64,000 nt of DNA from Bacteroidaceae bacterium. GTDB lineage: Bacteria > Bacteroidota > Bacteroidia > Bacteroidales > Bacteroidaceae. Positions 35,406 through 43,775 of this stretch are shown here, in pieces. Location of the stretch: assembly GCA_017619585.1 (NCBI GenBank), contig JAFZSA010000034.1, positions 496,001-560,000 on the forward strand, given 5' to 3'. The notes beneath the pieces were generated by a model. The model saw nothing but the letters and a program-made list of their open reading frames with translations, ran no database searches and had not been told where the DNA came from. The translations under genes and the position numbers were made by a program. Every line of letters starts with the position of its first letter. Positions within the stretch are counted from its first letter, which is position 1.

Positions 35406-35449
35406 ACCATATCACATAAATTTATGAAAACCTAGTTATGCACTATGAA

Positions 35450-36349
35450 TTAAACCAGATGACGGATGATATCCTCGCGGTCACCGGGCAGATAATCAAT
35501 AACGGGAATCTCAATCATAGTATATGCTCCAGGCTGCTGCTTGAGGGTAGCACGAGCAGCATTTACCAATACCTGAGCTGTCAGAGCGGGGTTATTGATC
35601 TTCATATTGAACTCGAAGAGCTGATTGTGTGTCTGACCACTCACGCCCTTACGAACCAAGTTTACGCCATGACCCACATCGTTCAACTCATCTACGCTAT
35701 CAACCTGGAAGACATGTGTCTCATCGCTGGCAAAGTATGGATCGGCCTTAACAGCAGCTGTAACAGCTTCCAAACTGGCGCCTTCCTCCAATTCTACATA
35801 CACCATACGGCGGTGAATACCCTCGCCTACGGGAATAGTCATGCTAAGAGCATCCTTAACACCTTCCTTGCTGCGAACACATACGCTATGACCCATGCTA
35901 CGACCAGGACCAAAGTTGGTGTATGTGATTCCCTTAGGAGCCAGACTCTGCATAAGAGTACGGACAATACTATCTGATCCGGGATCCCATCCAGCACTGA
36001 TGATGCTTACGGCACCTGTCTTTTTGGCAGCTGCGTCAAGACTACGGCGCAGGTCACAGATAAGTCCGTGAATATCAAAGCTGTCAACAGTATTGATACC
36101 CTTAGCCAGACACTTCAAAGCGTATTCTTCAACGTTTCGTGTAGGAGTTGCCAAGATAGCCACATCAACCTTACCCAACTCTTCTACATCCTTTACCACT
36201 TTATAGTCAGCCAGTTCTGCAGGTTTATTCTCAGCACCAGCGCGACGAACTACACCTGCAATCTCCATATCAGGAGCGGCCTGCAAAGCCTGAATGGTAT
36301 AGCGACCAATATTTCCGTAACCTATTACTGCTACGCGGATCTTTTCCAT
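35450..36349 (-). CDS. ddh: meso-Diaminopimelate D-dehydrogenase
   Basis: The start is ATG 36349; the promoter between it and metG excludes the longer upstream frame. The 299-residue NADPH enzyme makes meso-diaminopimelate directly from tetrahydrodipicolinate for lysine and peptidoglycan synthesis, bypassing succinylated or acetylated intermediates. Visible are the Rossmann motif VAVIGYGNIGRY at the N-terminus, VVRRAG, ILATPTRNVEEYA, DSFDIHG, SAGWDPGSDSIVRTL and FGPGRSMGHSVCVRS, all typical of the family. Length is normal. It is followed by a strong terminator, so it is the last gene of the minus-strand run. Confidence 0.93.
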   Translation of the reverse strand: MEKIRVAVIGYGNIGRYTIQALQAAPDMEIAGVVRRAGAENKPAELADYKVVKDVEELGKVDVAILATPTRNVEEYALKCLAKGINTVDSFDIHGLICDLRRSLDAAAKKTGAVSIISAGWDPGSDSIVRTLMQSLAPKGITYTNFGPGRSMGHSVCVRSKEGVKDALSMTIPVGEGIHRRMVYVELEEGASLEAVTAAVKADPYFASDETHVFQVDSVDELNDVGHGVNLVRKGVSGQTHNQLFEFNMKINNPALTAQVLVNAARATLKQQPGAYTMIEIPVIDYLPGDREDIIRHLV

Positions 36350-36391
36350 AATTATAATGCTTTTTGTTACCTTCGTTGTTAATTTGCGTGA

Positions 36392-36422
36392 CAAAATTAC
36401 ATCTTTTTCACGAAACAGCCAA
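36392..36422 (-). promoter_or_regulatory. Promoter of ddh
   Basis: On the minus strand TTG (36422-36420), a 20-nt spacer and TAATTTTG (36399-36392) lie 43 bp before the start codon. Confidence 0.65.
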
Positions 36423-36439
36423 CAGTTTGTACAAAAAAC

Positions 36440-38521
36440 TTATCCAACTTGGCTTCCACCCTTCACTTCGTCCAGTGTTGTGGTCACACTGAGGTCGCCA
36501 TTATAGTTTACAGCGCTGAGAATCATACCGCAACTTTCCTCGCCCATCATCTGACGGGGAGCCAGGTTAGCAATAAACAAAACGCGCTTACCTACCAACT
36601 GCTCAGGCTCGTACCACTGGGCAATACCACTCAGGATAGTACGGTCCTTACCACTACCGTCATCAAGGGTAAACTTCAGCAGTTTCTTGCTCTTCTTTAT
36701 CTTCTCGCAAGCCTTTACAAGACCAACACGGATATCCAGTTTCTCGAAGTCCTCAAAGGGAATAATATCCTTTACGGGAGCAGCCTTATAGTTGGCAGCC
36801 TCGTTGGCCTTGATGGTATCCTCCAACTTCTTAATCTGAGCAGCTACCACATCATCCTCTATCTTGGTGAAGAGCAACTCTGGCTTAGGCAACTGTGTAC
36901 CGGCAGGCAGGATATCGGTGCGTCCAAGCAACTCCCACAGACTTTCTCCCTCGCCTTTGGAGAGGGCTGGGGTGAGGCTTATCATCTCACGGAGTTTCTT
37001 ACTGCTGAAGGGCAGGAATGGCTCGAAGGCAATAGCCAGGTTGGCTGTCAACTGCAAAGAGATATTGATGATGGTCTTTACGCGCTCAGGGTCGGTCTTG
37101 ATGACCTTCCAGGGTTCGCAGTCTGCAATATATTTGTTACCGATACGAGCCAGATTCATAGCCTCTTTCTGTGCCTCACGGAACTTGAAGCCTTCCAACA
37201 GAGCTTCCAGACGCTCCTTCACGCCCTGGAACTCAGCCAGAGTTTCGCGGTCGTAGTCGTTCAACTCGCCACAGGCAGGAACCACACCCTCGTAGTATTT
37301 CTGAGTAAGCTGCAGGGCACGGTTCACAAAGTTACCATATACAGCCACCAACTCATTGTTGCAACGAGCCTGGAAATCAGCCCATGTAAAGTCATTATCC
37401 TTTGTCTCAGGCGCATTGGCTGTCAGCACATAACGGAGCTCATCCTGACGGTTGGGCAGATCTTCCAGATATTCATTCAGCCAAACAGCATAGTTCTTAG
37501 AGGTTGAAATCTTATTGCCTTCCAAGTTCAGGAACTCATTACTGGGCACATTATCAGGCAGGATATAATCGCCGTGTGCCTTCAGCATAGCAGGGAACAC
37601 GATGCAGTGGAACACGATGTTGTCCTTACCAATAAAGTGAATCAGACGGGTCTCGGGATCTTTCCACCATGTTTCCCATGAGCCCAACTCGGGATGTGCG
37701 TCACATAGTTCCTTAGTGTTGCTGATGTAGCCGATGGGAGCATCAAACCAAACATACAGCACCTTACCCTCGGCACCTTCAACGGGAACAGGAATTCCCC
37801 AGTCCAAGTCGCGGGTCACAGCACGGGGACGCAAGCCTCCGTCCAACCAGCTCTTGCACTGGCCGTATACATTTGAGCGCCACTCCTTATGATCTTCCAG
37901 AATCCACTTCTCCAACCAAGTCTGATCCTTATCCAGAGGCAAGTACCAGTGCTTGGTAGCCTTTTTGACCAGAGGATTGCCGGTCTCTGCATTATAGGGA
38001 TTGATCAATTCCTCGGGAGAAAGGGTTGCACCACACTTCTCGCACTGGTCTCCGTATGCCTCAGGAGCATGACAGCGGGGACATTCGCCCTTGATGTTAC
38101 GGTCGGTCAGGAAGTGTCCTGTCTGCTCATCGTAGAACTGCTCACTTACCTGCTCAACGAACTTACCATCGTCATAGAGCTTGCGGAAGAAATCGCTGGC
38201 CAACTTATGATGTGTCTTACTGGTAGTACGACTGTATACATCAAATGAGATGCCAAACTTCTCGAAGCTGTCCTTAATAAGATAATGGTAACGGTCAACC
38301 ACCTCCTGAACGGTGATTCCCTCCTTGCGGGCACGGATGGTAACAGGTACGCCATGCTCGTCTGAGCCACCGACGAACAACACATCACGACCTTTCAGAC
38401 GCAGGTAACGGACATAGATGTCAGCAGGAACATACACACCTGCCAAATGACCTATATGAACAGGACCGTTTGCGTATGGCAAAGCGGACGTTACAAGGGT
38501 TCTCTTGAATTTCTTTTCCAT
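36440..38521 (-). CDS. metG: Methionyl-tRNA synthetase
   Basis: This 693-residue class I synthetase charges elongator and initiator tRNA-Met. Motifs are [14 protein letters not shown] (HIGH), a zinc knuckle ([18 protein letters not shown]), KISTS in place of KMSKS, and a C-terminal tRNA-binding/dimerisation domain ([20 protein letters not shown] to the end). At about residues 514-527 the anticodon domain carries [14 protein letters not shown], which has no counterpart in the family. It is encoded by a GC-rich palindromic repeat inserted in frame (36944-36981). The insert falls between helices near the end of the anticodon-binding domain and evidently does not abolish function. Confidence 0.95.
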   Translation of the reverse strand: MEKKFKRTLVTSALPYANGPVHIGHLAGVYVPADIYVRYLRLKGRDVLFVGGSDEHGVPVTIRARKEGITVQEVVDRYHYLIKDSFEKFGISFDVYSRTTSKTHHKLASDFFRKLYDDGKFVEQVSEQFYDEQTGHFLTDRNIKGECPRCHAPEAYGDQCEKCGATLSPEELINPYNAETGNPLVKKATKHWYLPLDKDQTWLEKWILEDHKEWRSNVYGQCKSWLDGGLRPRAVTRDLDWGIPVPVEGAEGKVLYVWFDAPIGYISNTKELCDAHPELGSWETWWKDPETRLIHFIGKDNIVFHCIVFPAMLKAHGDYILPDNVPSNEFLNLEGNKISTSKNYAVWLNEYLEDLPNRQDELRYVLTANAPETKDNDFTWADFQARCNNELVAVYGNFVNRALQLTQKYYEGVVPACGELNDYDRETLAEFQGVKERLEALLEGFKFREAQKEAMNLARIGNKYIADCEPWKVIKTDPERVKTIINISLQLTANLAIAFEPFLPFSSKKLREMISLTPALSKGEGESLWELLGRTDILPAGTQLPKPELLFTKIEDDVVAAQIKKLEDTIKANEAANYKAAPVKDIIPFEDFEKLDIRVGLVKACEKIKKSKKLLKFTLDDGSGKDRTILSGIAQWYEPEQLVGKRVLFIANLAPRQMMGEESCGMILSAVNYNGDLSVTTTLDEVKGGSQVG
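36944..36981 (-). repeat. Palindromic element inserted in frame inside metG
   Basis: On the minus strand it begins CCTCACCCCAGCCCTCTCCA and continues AAGGCGAGGGAG, the same type as the intergenic elements of this window. The translation is [12 protein letters not shown]. Flanking metG sequence is intact on both sides. Confidence 0.85.
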
Positions 38522-38557
38522 AATATTATATTGTATATTTTATTCTTCTCAAAATTT

Positions 38558-39295
38558 CTACAGGACTGCCGTAAAGGCTAATCCTATGGTATTATGCTCC
38601 GTCTCGAAGGTGGGCACCACCATCTTACTGACGGTATTCTGCTTATTCTTCTTGGACGTAAACAGTTTCTTCTCCAAGGGATAAAGCCAATAGGCCACGT
38701 TGGCCGAAAGAATACCTATACCGGCTCCTGCCAGCACGTCATTGCACCAATGCTTGTTGTTATACACACGCAAAGCTCCTGTTGCAACAGCAATAGCATA
38801 AGCGGCCGAACCTATTCCCCAACCATATTCCTTACGCACCAGTTCCGCACCCGTGAACGCCGTGGCAGTATGTCCGGAAGGAAAGGATTTTGTATCTTCA
38901 CAATTAGGTCTTCTTTCTCTGACAGAATACTTGAGGCTGTTTACCAAAGCTAACTCTACAGCATAGGCAGTAGCAGAAATCAGCACTCTGTCAGCAAGAT
39001 CATGCTTATGCTTTACACCTAAGCAACCCAGAAAAAGATTTGCCGCAACAGGTGCATACTGGATATAGTTGTCCACCTTGGTATGAGAGCCCTCGCCCCA
39101 GCATCCCACTTCTTCATGAAAGGCAATTCCCACACTACCGGCAGTAATCAATGCCCCCGGTATTATCAGTTGCTTGGCCTTGAACTTATGCTCCGTGCCG
39201 CACACATCAGCAATGCTGTCCTGTAGGACAACATCCTGAGCCATCATGCTTACAGAGTAAAGCAGGCACATCAATATAGGGAATAATCTTCTCAT
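38558..39295 (-). CDS. Secreted PAP2-family phosphatase
   Basis: This 245-residue protein has a signal peptide (ends near SMMA) and the three-part acid phosphatase signature: KYSVRERRP (KX6RP), FPSGHTA (PSGH) and RVYNNKHWCNDVLAG (RX5HX3D). The family dephosphorylates lipid phosphates such as undecaprenyl pyrophosphate, phosphatidate or lipid A, at or beyond the inner membrane. Hydrophobic segments around the motifs are modest, so it may be membrane-associated. It lies 47 bp downstream of an LTA-synthase-like sulfatase, which fits a joint role in envelope lipid or headgroup metabolism, but the substrate is not readable from sequence. Confidence 0.88.
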   Translation of the reverse strand: MRRLFPILMCLLYSVSMMAQDVVLQDSIADVCGTEHKFKAKQLIIPGALITAGSVGIAFHEEVGCWGEGSHTKVDNYIQYAPVAANLFLGCLGVKHKHDLADRVLISATAYAVELALVNSLKYSVRERRPNCEDTKSFPSGHTATAFTGAELVRKEYGWGIGSAAYAIAVATGALRVYNNKHWCNDVLAGAGIGILSANVAYWLYPLEKKLFTSKKNKQNTVSKMVVPTFETEHNTIGLAFTAVL

Positions 39296-39302
39296 TTTTT
39301 CC

Positions 39303-39330
39303 GGTTAGCGGTTAAAGGTTAGCGGTTAGC
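39303..39330 (+). repeat. Heptamer array (GGTTAGC x4)
   Basis: GGTTAGC, GGTTAAA, GGTTAGC, GGTTAGC occur without gaps in the spacer between the PAP2 and sulfatase genes, directly beside palindromic elements. Confidence 0.85.
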
Positions 39331-39333
39331 GAA

Positions 39334-39411
39334 AAACCCCTTCTAAACCTCCCCGAGGGGAGACTTGAGATTTTTCTCCCTCCCTCGGGAGGGTTGGGGT
39401 GGGGTTGTAAT
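39334..39411. repeat. Pair of GC-rich palindromic elements at the sulfatase 3' end
   Basis: Two copies lie head to tail (CCTCCCCGAGGGGAG near 39348 and CTCCCTCCCTCGGGAGGG near 39376, the latter followed by TTGGGGTGGGGTTG). They supply the stop codon and the last ~20 residues (tail with PPQPSRGREKN and SPLGEV) of the upstream-transcribed gene. Confidence 0.8.
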
Positions 39412-41211
39412 TTCCGTTAATCTGTCATAACTGCGCTGCAGGATGGCTTTTGTACGAAGCACCCTGTTCTCAGCCAGTTCACCATCTGAATATACCACGC
39501 AGCCCGACTGCAAGTCCATCATGGTCACACCCGTCTTGTCGGCATAGAGCATTCCCGAAGGATAGGTAGCATAGACAAAGGGATACTTGTAATTCTTACT
39601 CAGCACATTACGGCTCCAGGGATAATCCTTACGACTTATCTGCATCTGCGCAAGCAATGTACCCACCATATCACTCTGGCTGACAAACATATTGTATGTC
39701 TTTGGCTCCTTCACAGCACCTCCCACCATCAGCAGAGGCATTCTGAAGAACATAGGATGCTGGTAATCCAACTGGTACATACTTCCGTGATCAGCAAAGA
39801 TGACTACCACCAGATTATCCCATACAGGCGTATGGCTCAGGCTATCAAGGAAAGCACCCAGGCAATGGTCGGTATAGGCAAAGGCATTGTACACCTCATT
39901 CTCCAACTTATGATAGGGAACCGTCCAAGGCTCGTGGCTGGATACAGACTGGTAGCCAAAGTACCAGGCAGGATCCTTACGAGTAGTCAATATATTGTAC
40001 ATGCGCTGGAAGGAAATACTGTCATTGGCTCCCCACGCATCACGTTCCTCCTCAGGAACATCCAGATTGCTGATGTCCCATATATTCTGGAAACCGGATG
40101 CAAGCAGATAGTTGCGCTTGTTCATATTCTCGGAATGACCACCATACAGATAGTCGGTCTTATACCCATAAGCAGCCAGCGTGCTTGCCAAACTGGGGAA
40201 GTTGCCCAGACAATCATCCTCCATCATCAGACTGTAGGTGGGATAAGACAGGTAACCGGAAAGGGCGCATACCGTTCCTCTGTCCGTACGGAAGCTGCTG
40301 GTCCATGCATTGGTAAAGTTCACACCCCGCTTCATCCATCGGCACAGCTCTGGCGTAACGCCTTCTGCCCCACCCAGTGTCTCCACAAAAGAAGCACCGA
40401 AGCTTTCCAACTGAATGGTCAGCACATTGGGACGGGTAGTTGTCAGCAGTGTATCTGTGATATCATCCATCTGTTCAGGATAGAGGTCTTGCATCAGGGC
40501 ATCGCACTCCTCGTCCTTCATACTTCTGACCTGCTTCTGGGGTGCCTGCTGGTAGATCCACAGCGAATGCAGCATATGCCCTGTGGTATTCACGGCTGCA
40601 TGATTCAACACAATAGGCTGGAACTCATACACACTGGCCTCCGTACATCTTTGGCCTGTTATTCCCCAAACGGTGAAGAGCAGCAGCGCTCCTGTTGCCA
40701 GAAAGTTGGTTCTGTTGATGCCTCTCCCCTCCTCCATCACACGCTTGGGAGTCATCAGAATAGCAGCAACAATAGTTCCTATAATCAGGATGGCAGCCGA
40801 AGACAGACACGTCACAATGTACCACATAGGGGCACTGGCTCCTGCAGAACCGGGTGACGACATATAGTTGAAGATACAGGCATCCAGTTTGAACTTCCAG
40901 TGGTGGTACATCACAATATCACCCACCGTCACTACAACCACAAACAAGAGAGCCAATACCAGATAAGGCGACAGGATGGCCCTGAGACGCATCTGGGGAT
41001 AACGCAGACTGAAGGCTGTCACAACCCACACAGGCAATGTCAGCAATGCCGCTACGCTCAGGTCGTATGGCAGACCAGTCCACAAAACGCTGAAGATGTT
41101 CAGCACTGTGCAATGCTCTCCAGCATTATATAGCATAAACGCAATTTTCCCCACCAACGATATGATGGTGAGGAACATTACAAACCGAAATATGTATAAA
41201 ACTCTTTTCAT
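39343..41211 (-). CDS. LTA-synthase-family membrane sulfatase/phosphoglycerol transferase-like protein
   Basis: This 622-residue protein has about five transmembrane helices in the first ~160 residues (segments such as AALLTLPVWVVTAFSL and AAILIIGTIVAAILM). A periplasmic alkaline-phosphatase-superfamily domain follows. It shows VLTIQLESFGASF (metal site and nucleophile region of the LtaS type), WTSSFRTDRGTVCALSGYLS and FADHGSMY. Relatives transfer phosphoglycerol or phosphoethanolamine to envelope glycans or lipids; in Bacteroidetes the acceptor is unknown. The C-terminal tail after about residue 600 derives from two palindromic repeats and is unlikely to belong to the ancestral enzyme. A PAP2 phosphatase follows in the same direction. 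Confidence 0.85.
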   Translation of the reverse strand: MKRVLYIFRFVMFLTIISLVGKIAFMLYNAGEHCTVLNIFSVLWTGLPYDLSVAALLTLPVWVVTAFSLRYPQMRLRAILSPYLVLALLFVVVVTVGDIVMYHHWKFKLDACIFNYMSSPGSAGASAPMWYIVTCLSSAAILIIGTIVAAILMTPKRVMEEGRGINRTNFLATGALLLFTVWGITGQRCTEASVYEFQPIVLNHAAVNTTGHMLHSLWIYQQAPQKQVRSMKDEECDALMQDLYPEQMDDITDTLLTTTRPNVLTIQLESFGASFVETLGGAEGVTPELCRWMKRGVNFTNAWTSSFRTDRGTVCALSGYLSYPTYSLMMEDDCLGNFPSLASTLAAYGYKTDYLYGGHSENMNKRNYLLASGFQNIWDISNLDVPEEERDAWGANDSISFQRMYNILTTRKDPAWYFGYQSVSSHEPWTVPYHKLENEVYNAFAYTDHCLGAFLDSLSHTPVWDNLVVVIFADHGSMYQLDYQHPMFFRMPLLMVGGAVKEPKTYNMFVSQSDMVGTLLAQMQISRKDYPWSRNVLSKNYKYPFVYATYPSGMLYADKTGVTMMDLQSGCVVYSDGELAENRVLRTKAILQRSYDRLTEITTPPQPSRGREKNLKSPLGEV

Positions 41212-41223
41212 TGAAACATTTTC

Positions 41224-41251
41224 GCTAACCGCTAACCTCTAACCGTTAATC
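41224..41251 (-). repeat. Heptamer array (GGTTAGC-type x4)
   Basis: The plus strand reads GCTAACC, GCTAACC, TCTAACC, GTTAATC. It lies between the sulfatase start and the RNase H stop, next to a palindromic element. Confidence 0.85.
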
Positions 41252-41253
41252 TA

Positions 41254-41285
41254 TTTCCCTCCCTCTCGGGGAGGTCGAGAGGGCC
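41254..41285. repeat. Palindromic element abutting the RNase H stop
   Basis: CCCTCCCTCTCGGGGAGG followed by TCGAGAGGGCC. Its last base is part of the TAG stop codon of the RNase H gene. Confidence 0.7.
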
Positions 41286-41713
41286 TATTTCCTTCCAAAG
41301 TCAGCTGGGATCTCGCCCCATTGCTGGGTCTCCCATTTCAACACTTGTGCATGCTGTGGATTTTTCCAGAGCCAATCCTCGGCACGGGCTATCAACTGGA
41401 AAAGTCCCTCAGTCTCTGGGGTGTGCTCTAATTTGGTCTTGCACCTGCGATTCTTGACCCAAAGGATGGCATTGTACGAGTCGCTATACACCTTCATGTC
41501 CCAGCCCTTCTGTTTGATAAGGGCCAAAGCATGGACAATCGCAAGGAATTCGCCTATGTTGTTGGTGCCATGTACAGGACCATAGTGGAACAGACGTTGT
41601 TCATTACCCAGATAGACCCCCTGGTATTCCATAGGGCCCGGGTTACCGCTACAGCCGGCATCCACCGCAATAGCGTTGAAATCAACAATTCCTTTCAGCT
41701 TCTCGTAATCCAC
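41285..41713 (-). CDS. Ribonuclease H (type HI fold)
   Basis: This 142-residue protein degrades RNA in RNA:DNA hybrids. The RNase H fold shows the acidic residues in order: Asp in IAVDAGCSGNPGP (about residue 18), Glu in NNIGEFLAIVHAL (about 54), Asp in KVYSDSYNAILWVKN (about 77) and the final Asp in IPADFGRK. The third conserved segment (NRRCKTKLEHTPET) fits the protrusion region. No N-terminal hybrid-binding domain is present. It lies between argS and the LTA-synthase-like gene; both flanking spacers are made mostly of heptamer arrays and palindromic elements, so co-transcription with argS is plausible but not certain. Confidence 0.87.
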   Translation of the reverse strand: MDYEKLKGIVDFNAIAVDAGCSGNPGPMEYQGVYLGNEQRLFHYGPVHGTNNIGEFLAIVHALALIKQKGWDMKVYSDSYNAILWVKNRRCKTKLEHTPETEGLFQLIARAEDWLWKNPQHAQVLKWETQQWGEIPADFGRK

Positions 41714-41723
41714 AGCTATGTTA

Positions 41724-41777
41724 ATTCATAATTCACAATTCATAATTACGCTAACCGCTAACCCTTAACCGCTAACC
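41724..41777 (-). repeat. Composite heptamer array, reverse orientation
   Basis: On the minus strand it reads GGTTAGC, GGTTAAG, GGTTAGC, GGTTAGC, then GTA, then ATTATGA, ATTGTGA, ATTATGA. This is the same two-part layout as 8640-8705. Confidence 0.9.
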
Positions 41778-41779
41778 AC

Positions 41780-41808
41780 ACTCCCCCTAAAGGGGGTCGG
41801 GGGGTCCT
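41780..41808. repeat. Palindromic element at the argS stop
   Basis: ACTCCCCCTAAAGGGGGT continuing into CGGGGGGTCCTA. CCCCCT/AGGGGG pair, and the TAG stop of argS is at the element boundary. Confidence 0.7.
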
Positions 41809-43597
41809 ACATTCTCTCAGGTACTTCGATACCCAAGAGACCCATACCGTTCTTAATTACCTGACTGACAGCAGCAGAGAGGGCAATACGGAACAGACGC
41901 TTCTTCTCGTCCTCCTCACGCAGCACGCTGAAGTCGTGATAGAACTGGTTGTACTCCTTAACCAACTCATAGCAGTAGTTGGCTATGCAGCTGGGGTTGT
42001 AGTCGGTACCAGCCTGCTTGACGGCTGTCTGGAATCCCTGCAGATGCTGAATCAGACTGATCTCCTTATCGCTCAGCTCTGTATCTTTTGCCAAATCAGT
42101 GAGGTTTACTTCACCAGCCTTGCGCAAGATGCTACGGATTCTGGCGTATGTGTACTGGATGAATGGACCGGTATTACCGTTGAAGTCGATACTCTCTTCA
42201 GGGTTGAAGAGCATATTCTTACGGGCATCCACCTTCAGGATGAAGTACTTCAGGGCACCCATACCCACGATACGTGCAATCTCCTGAGCCTCCTCTTCTG
42301 TAATACCCTCCAGTTTGTTCACCTTGTCGGCACTCATCTGACGGGCATCCTGAATCATGGTAGCTATCAGGTCATCGGCATCCACAACGGTACCCTCACG
42401 ACTCTTCATCTTACCGTTAGGCAACTCTACCATTCCGTAAGAGAAGTGTACCAAGTCCTTACCCCACTTGAAGCCAAGCTTATCCAGTAGGATAGAGAGC
42501 ACCTGGAAGTGGTAGTTCTGCTCGTTGCCCACAACGTATATCATCTTGTCAATGGGGAAATCCTGGAAACGCAGTTTGGCTGTACCAATATCCTGTGTCA
42601 TGTAAACACTGGTACCGTCAGAACGCAGCAACAGTTTCTCGTCCAGACCTTCCTTGGTCAGGTCTGCCCATACGGAACCGTCTTCTCTACGATAGAAGAA
42701 ACCCTTCTCCAGACCTTCTTCCACCTTCTCCTTACCTTCCAGATAGGTATTGCTTTCGTAGTATATCTTGTCGAAGCTTACGCCCAGTGCCTTGTATGTC
42801 TCATCGAAACCGGCATATACCCATTCGTTCATTTTCTTCCACAGGGCACGAACCTCAGGGTCGTTCTGCTCCCACTTCACCAGCATCTCATGTGCTTCCT
42901 TGATAAGGGGAGCTTCCTGCTTGGCCTGTTCCTCGTCCATACCCTTGGCAACGAGTTCCTTCACCTCCTCGCGGTAGTGCTTGTCGAAGGCCACGTAGTA
43001 GTCGCCAATCAAATGGTCGCCCTTCTTGCCGCTTGTCTCGGGAGTTTCACCATTGCCATACTTCAGCCATGCCAGCATGCTCTTGCAGATATGGATACCA
43101 CGGTCATTAACAATGTTGGTCTTCACCACCTTGTTACCGTTGGCTTGCATTACGTTGGCCAGCGCCCAACCCAGCAGGTTGTTACGCACGTGACCCAAAT
43201 GGAGGGGTTTATTGGTATTGGGACTTGAATATTCAATCATCACCAAGGGACTCTGCTCCGTTACGGGAGTAAAACCGAAGGTGGGGTTCTGCTGAATGCT
43301 CTCCAACAACTCAATCCACTGAGCGGGATTGATGGTCAGGTTCAGGAAACCTTTTATGACGTTAAACTTACTGATTACCTCAGGCACCTTAGCCACCAGG
43401 CATTCACCTATCTCCTGTGCTGTAGCCTCAGGAGCCTTTTTGCTCATCTTCAAGAAGGGGAATACCACCAATGTCAGTTGGCCTTCAAACTCGGCACGAG
43501 TCTCCTGCAACTGCACCATTTTCTCTGGTACCTGCTGCCCGTACAACTCCTCGATTACGGCCTGCACGGCCTTCATTATTTTGTCTGCAATTTCCAT
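41807..43597 (-). CDS. argS: Arginyl-tRNA synthetase
   Basis: This 596-residue class I synthetase charges tRNA-Arg. The N-terminal Add-1 domain (about 1-110) is followed by MIEYSSPNTNKPLHLGHVRNN (HIGH motif as HLGH). VNDRGIHICKSMLAW comes next, and then the MKSREGTVVDADD loop that replaces KMSKS. The DALR helical anticodon domain occupies the C-terminus (YNQFYHDFSVL, ALSAAVSQVIKNGMGLLGI). Length and order are normal. A canonical promoter lies 31-61 bp upstream, making argS the likely first gene of the minus-strand housekeeping run. Confidence 0.96.
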   Translation of the reverse strand: MEIADKIMKAVQAVIEELYGQQVPEKMVQLQETRAEFEGQLTLVVFPFLKMSKKAPEATAQEIGECLVAKVPEVISKFNVIKGFLNLTINPAQWIELLESIQQNPTFGFTPVTEQSPLVMIEYSSPNTNKPLHLGHVRNNLLGWALANVMQANGNKVVKTNIVNDRGIHICKSMLAWLKYGNGETPETSGKKGDHLIGDYYVAFDKHYREEVKELVAKGMDEEQAKQEAPLIKEAHEMLVKWEQNDPEVRALWKKMNEWVYAGFDETYKALGVSFDKIYYESNTYLEGKEKVEEGLEKGFFYRREDGSVWADLTKEGLDEKLLLRSDGTSVYMTQDIGTAKLRFQDFPIDKMIYVVGNEQNYHFQVLSILLDKLGFKWGKDLVHFSYGMVELPNGKMKSREGTVVDADDLIATMIQDARQMSADKVNKLEGITEEEAQEIARIVGMGALKYFILKVDARKNMLFNPEESIDFNGNTGPFIQYTYARIRSILRKAGEVNLTDLAKDTELSDKEISLIQHLQGFQTAVKQAGTDYNPSCIANYCYELVKEYNQFYHDFSVLREEDEKKRLFRIALSAAVSQVIKNGMGLLGIEVPERM

Positions 43598-43627
43598 ATT
43601 CTACCTTATATATATAAATTCGGGGTG

Positions 43628-43658
43628 CAAAGATACGATTAAGTGAGCGGAATACAAA
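43628..43658 (-). promoter_or_regulatory. Promoter of argS
   Basis: On the minus strand TTTG (43658-43655), a 19-nt spacer and TATCTTTG (43635-43628) match the consensus exactly. Confidence 0.82.
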
Positions 43659-43775
43659 ATAAAAACCACTTTTTTATTTTTATTCCCGAACGAGAGTAAC
43701 TTCGAGACATAGTCTCAAAGGTATGTGCAAACCGAGGAAATCACGAAACAAAATGCTTTTTTATTTTCTTATCTG

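Noticed and set aside
36449..37507. Plus-strand 352-codon frame opposite metG
   Set aside because: Antisense shadow of a complete methionyl-tRNA synthetase; no promoter or motif supports it.
39757..40857. Plus-strand 366-codon frame opposite the LTA-synthase-like gene
   Set aside because: Shadow of a gene with clear membrane helices and sulfatase motifs; the antisense product has none.
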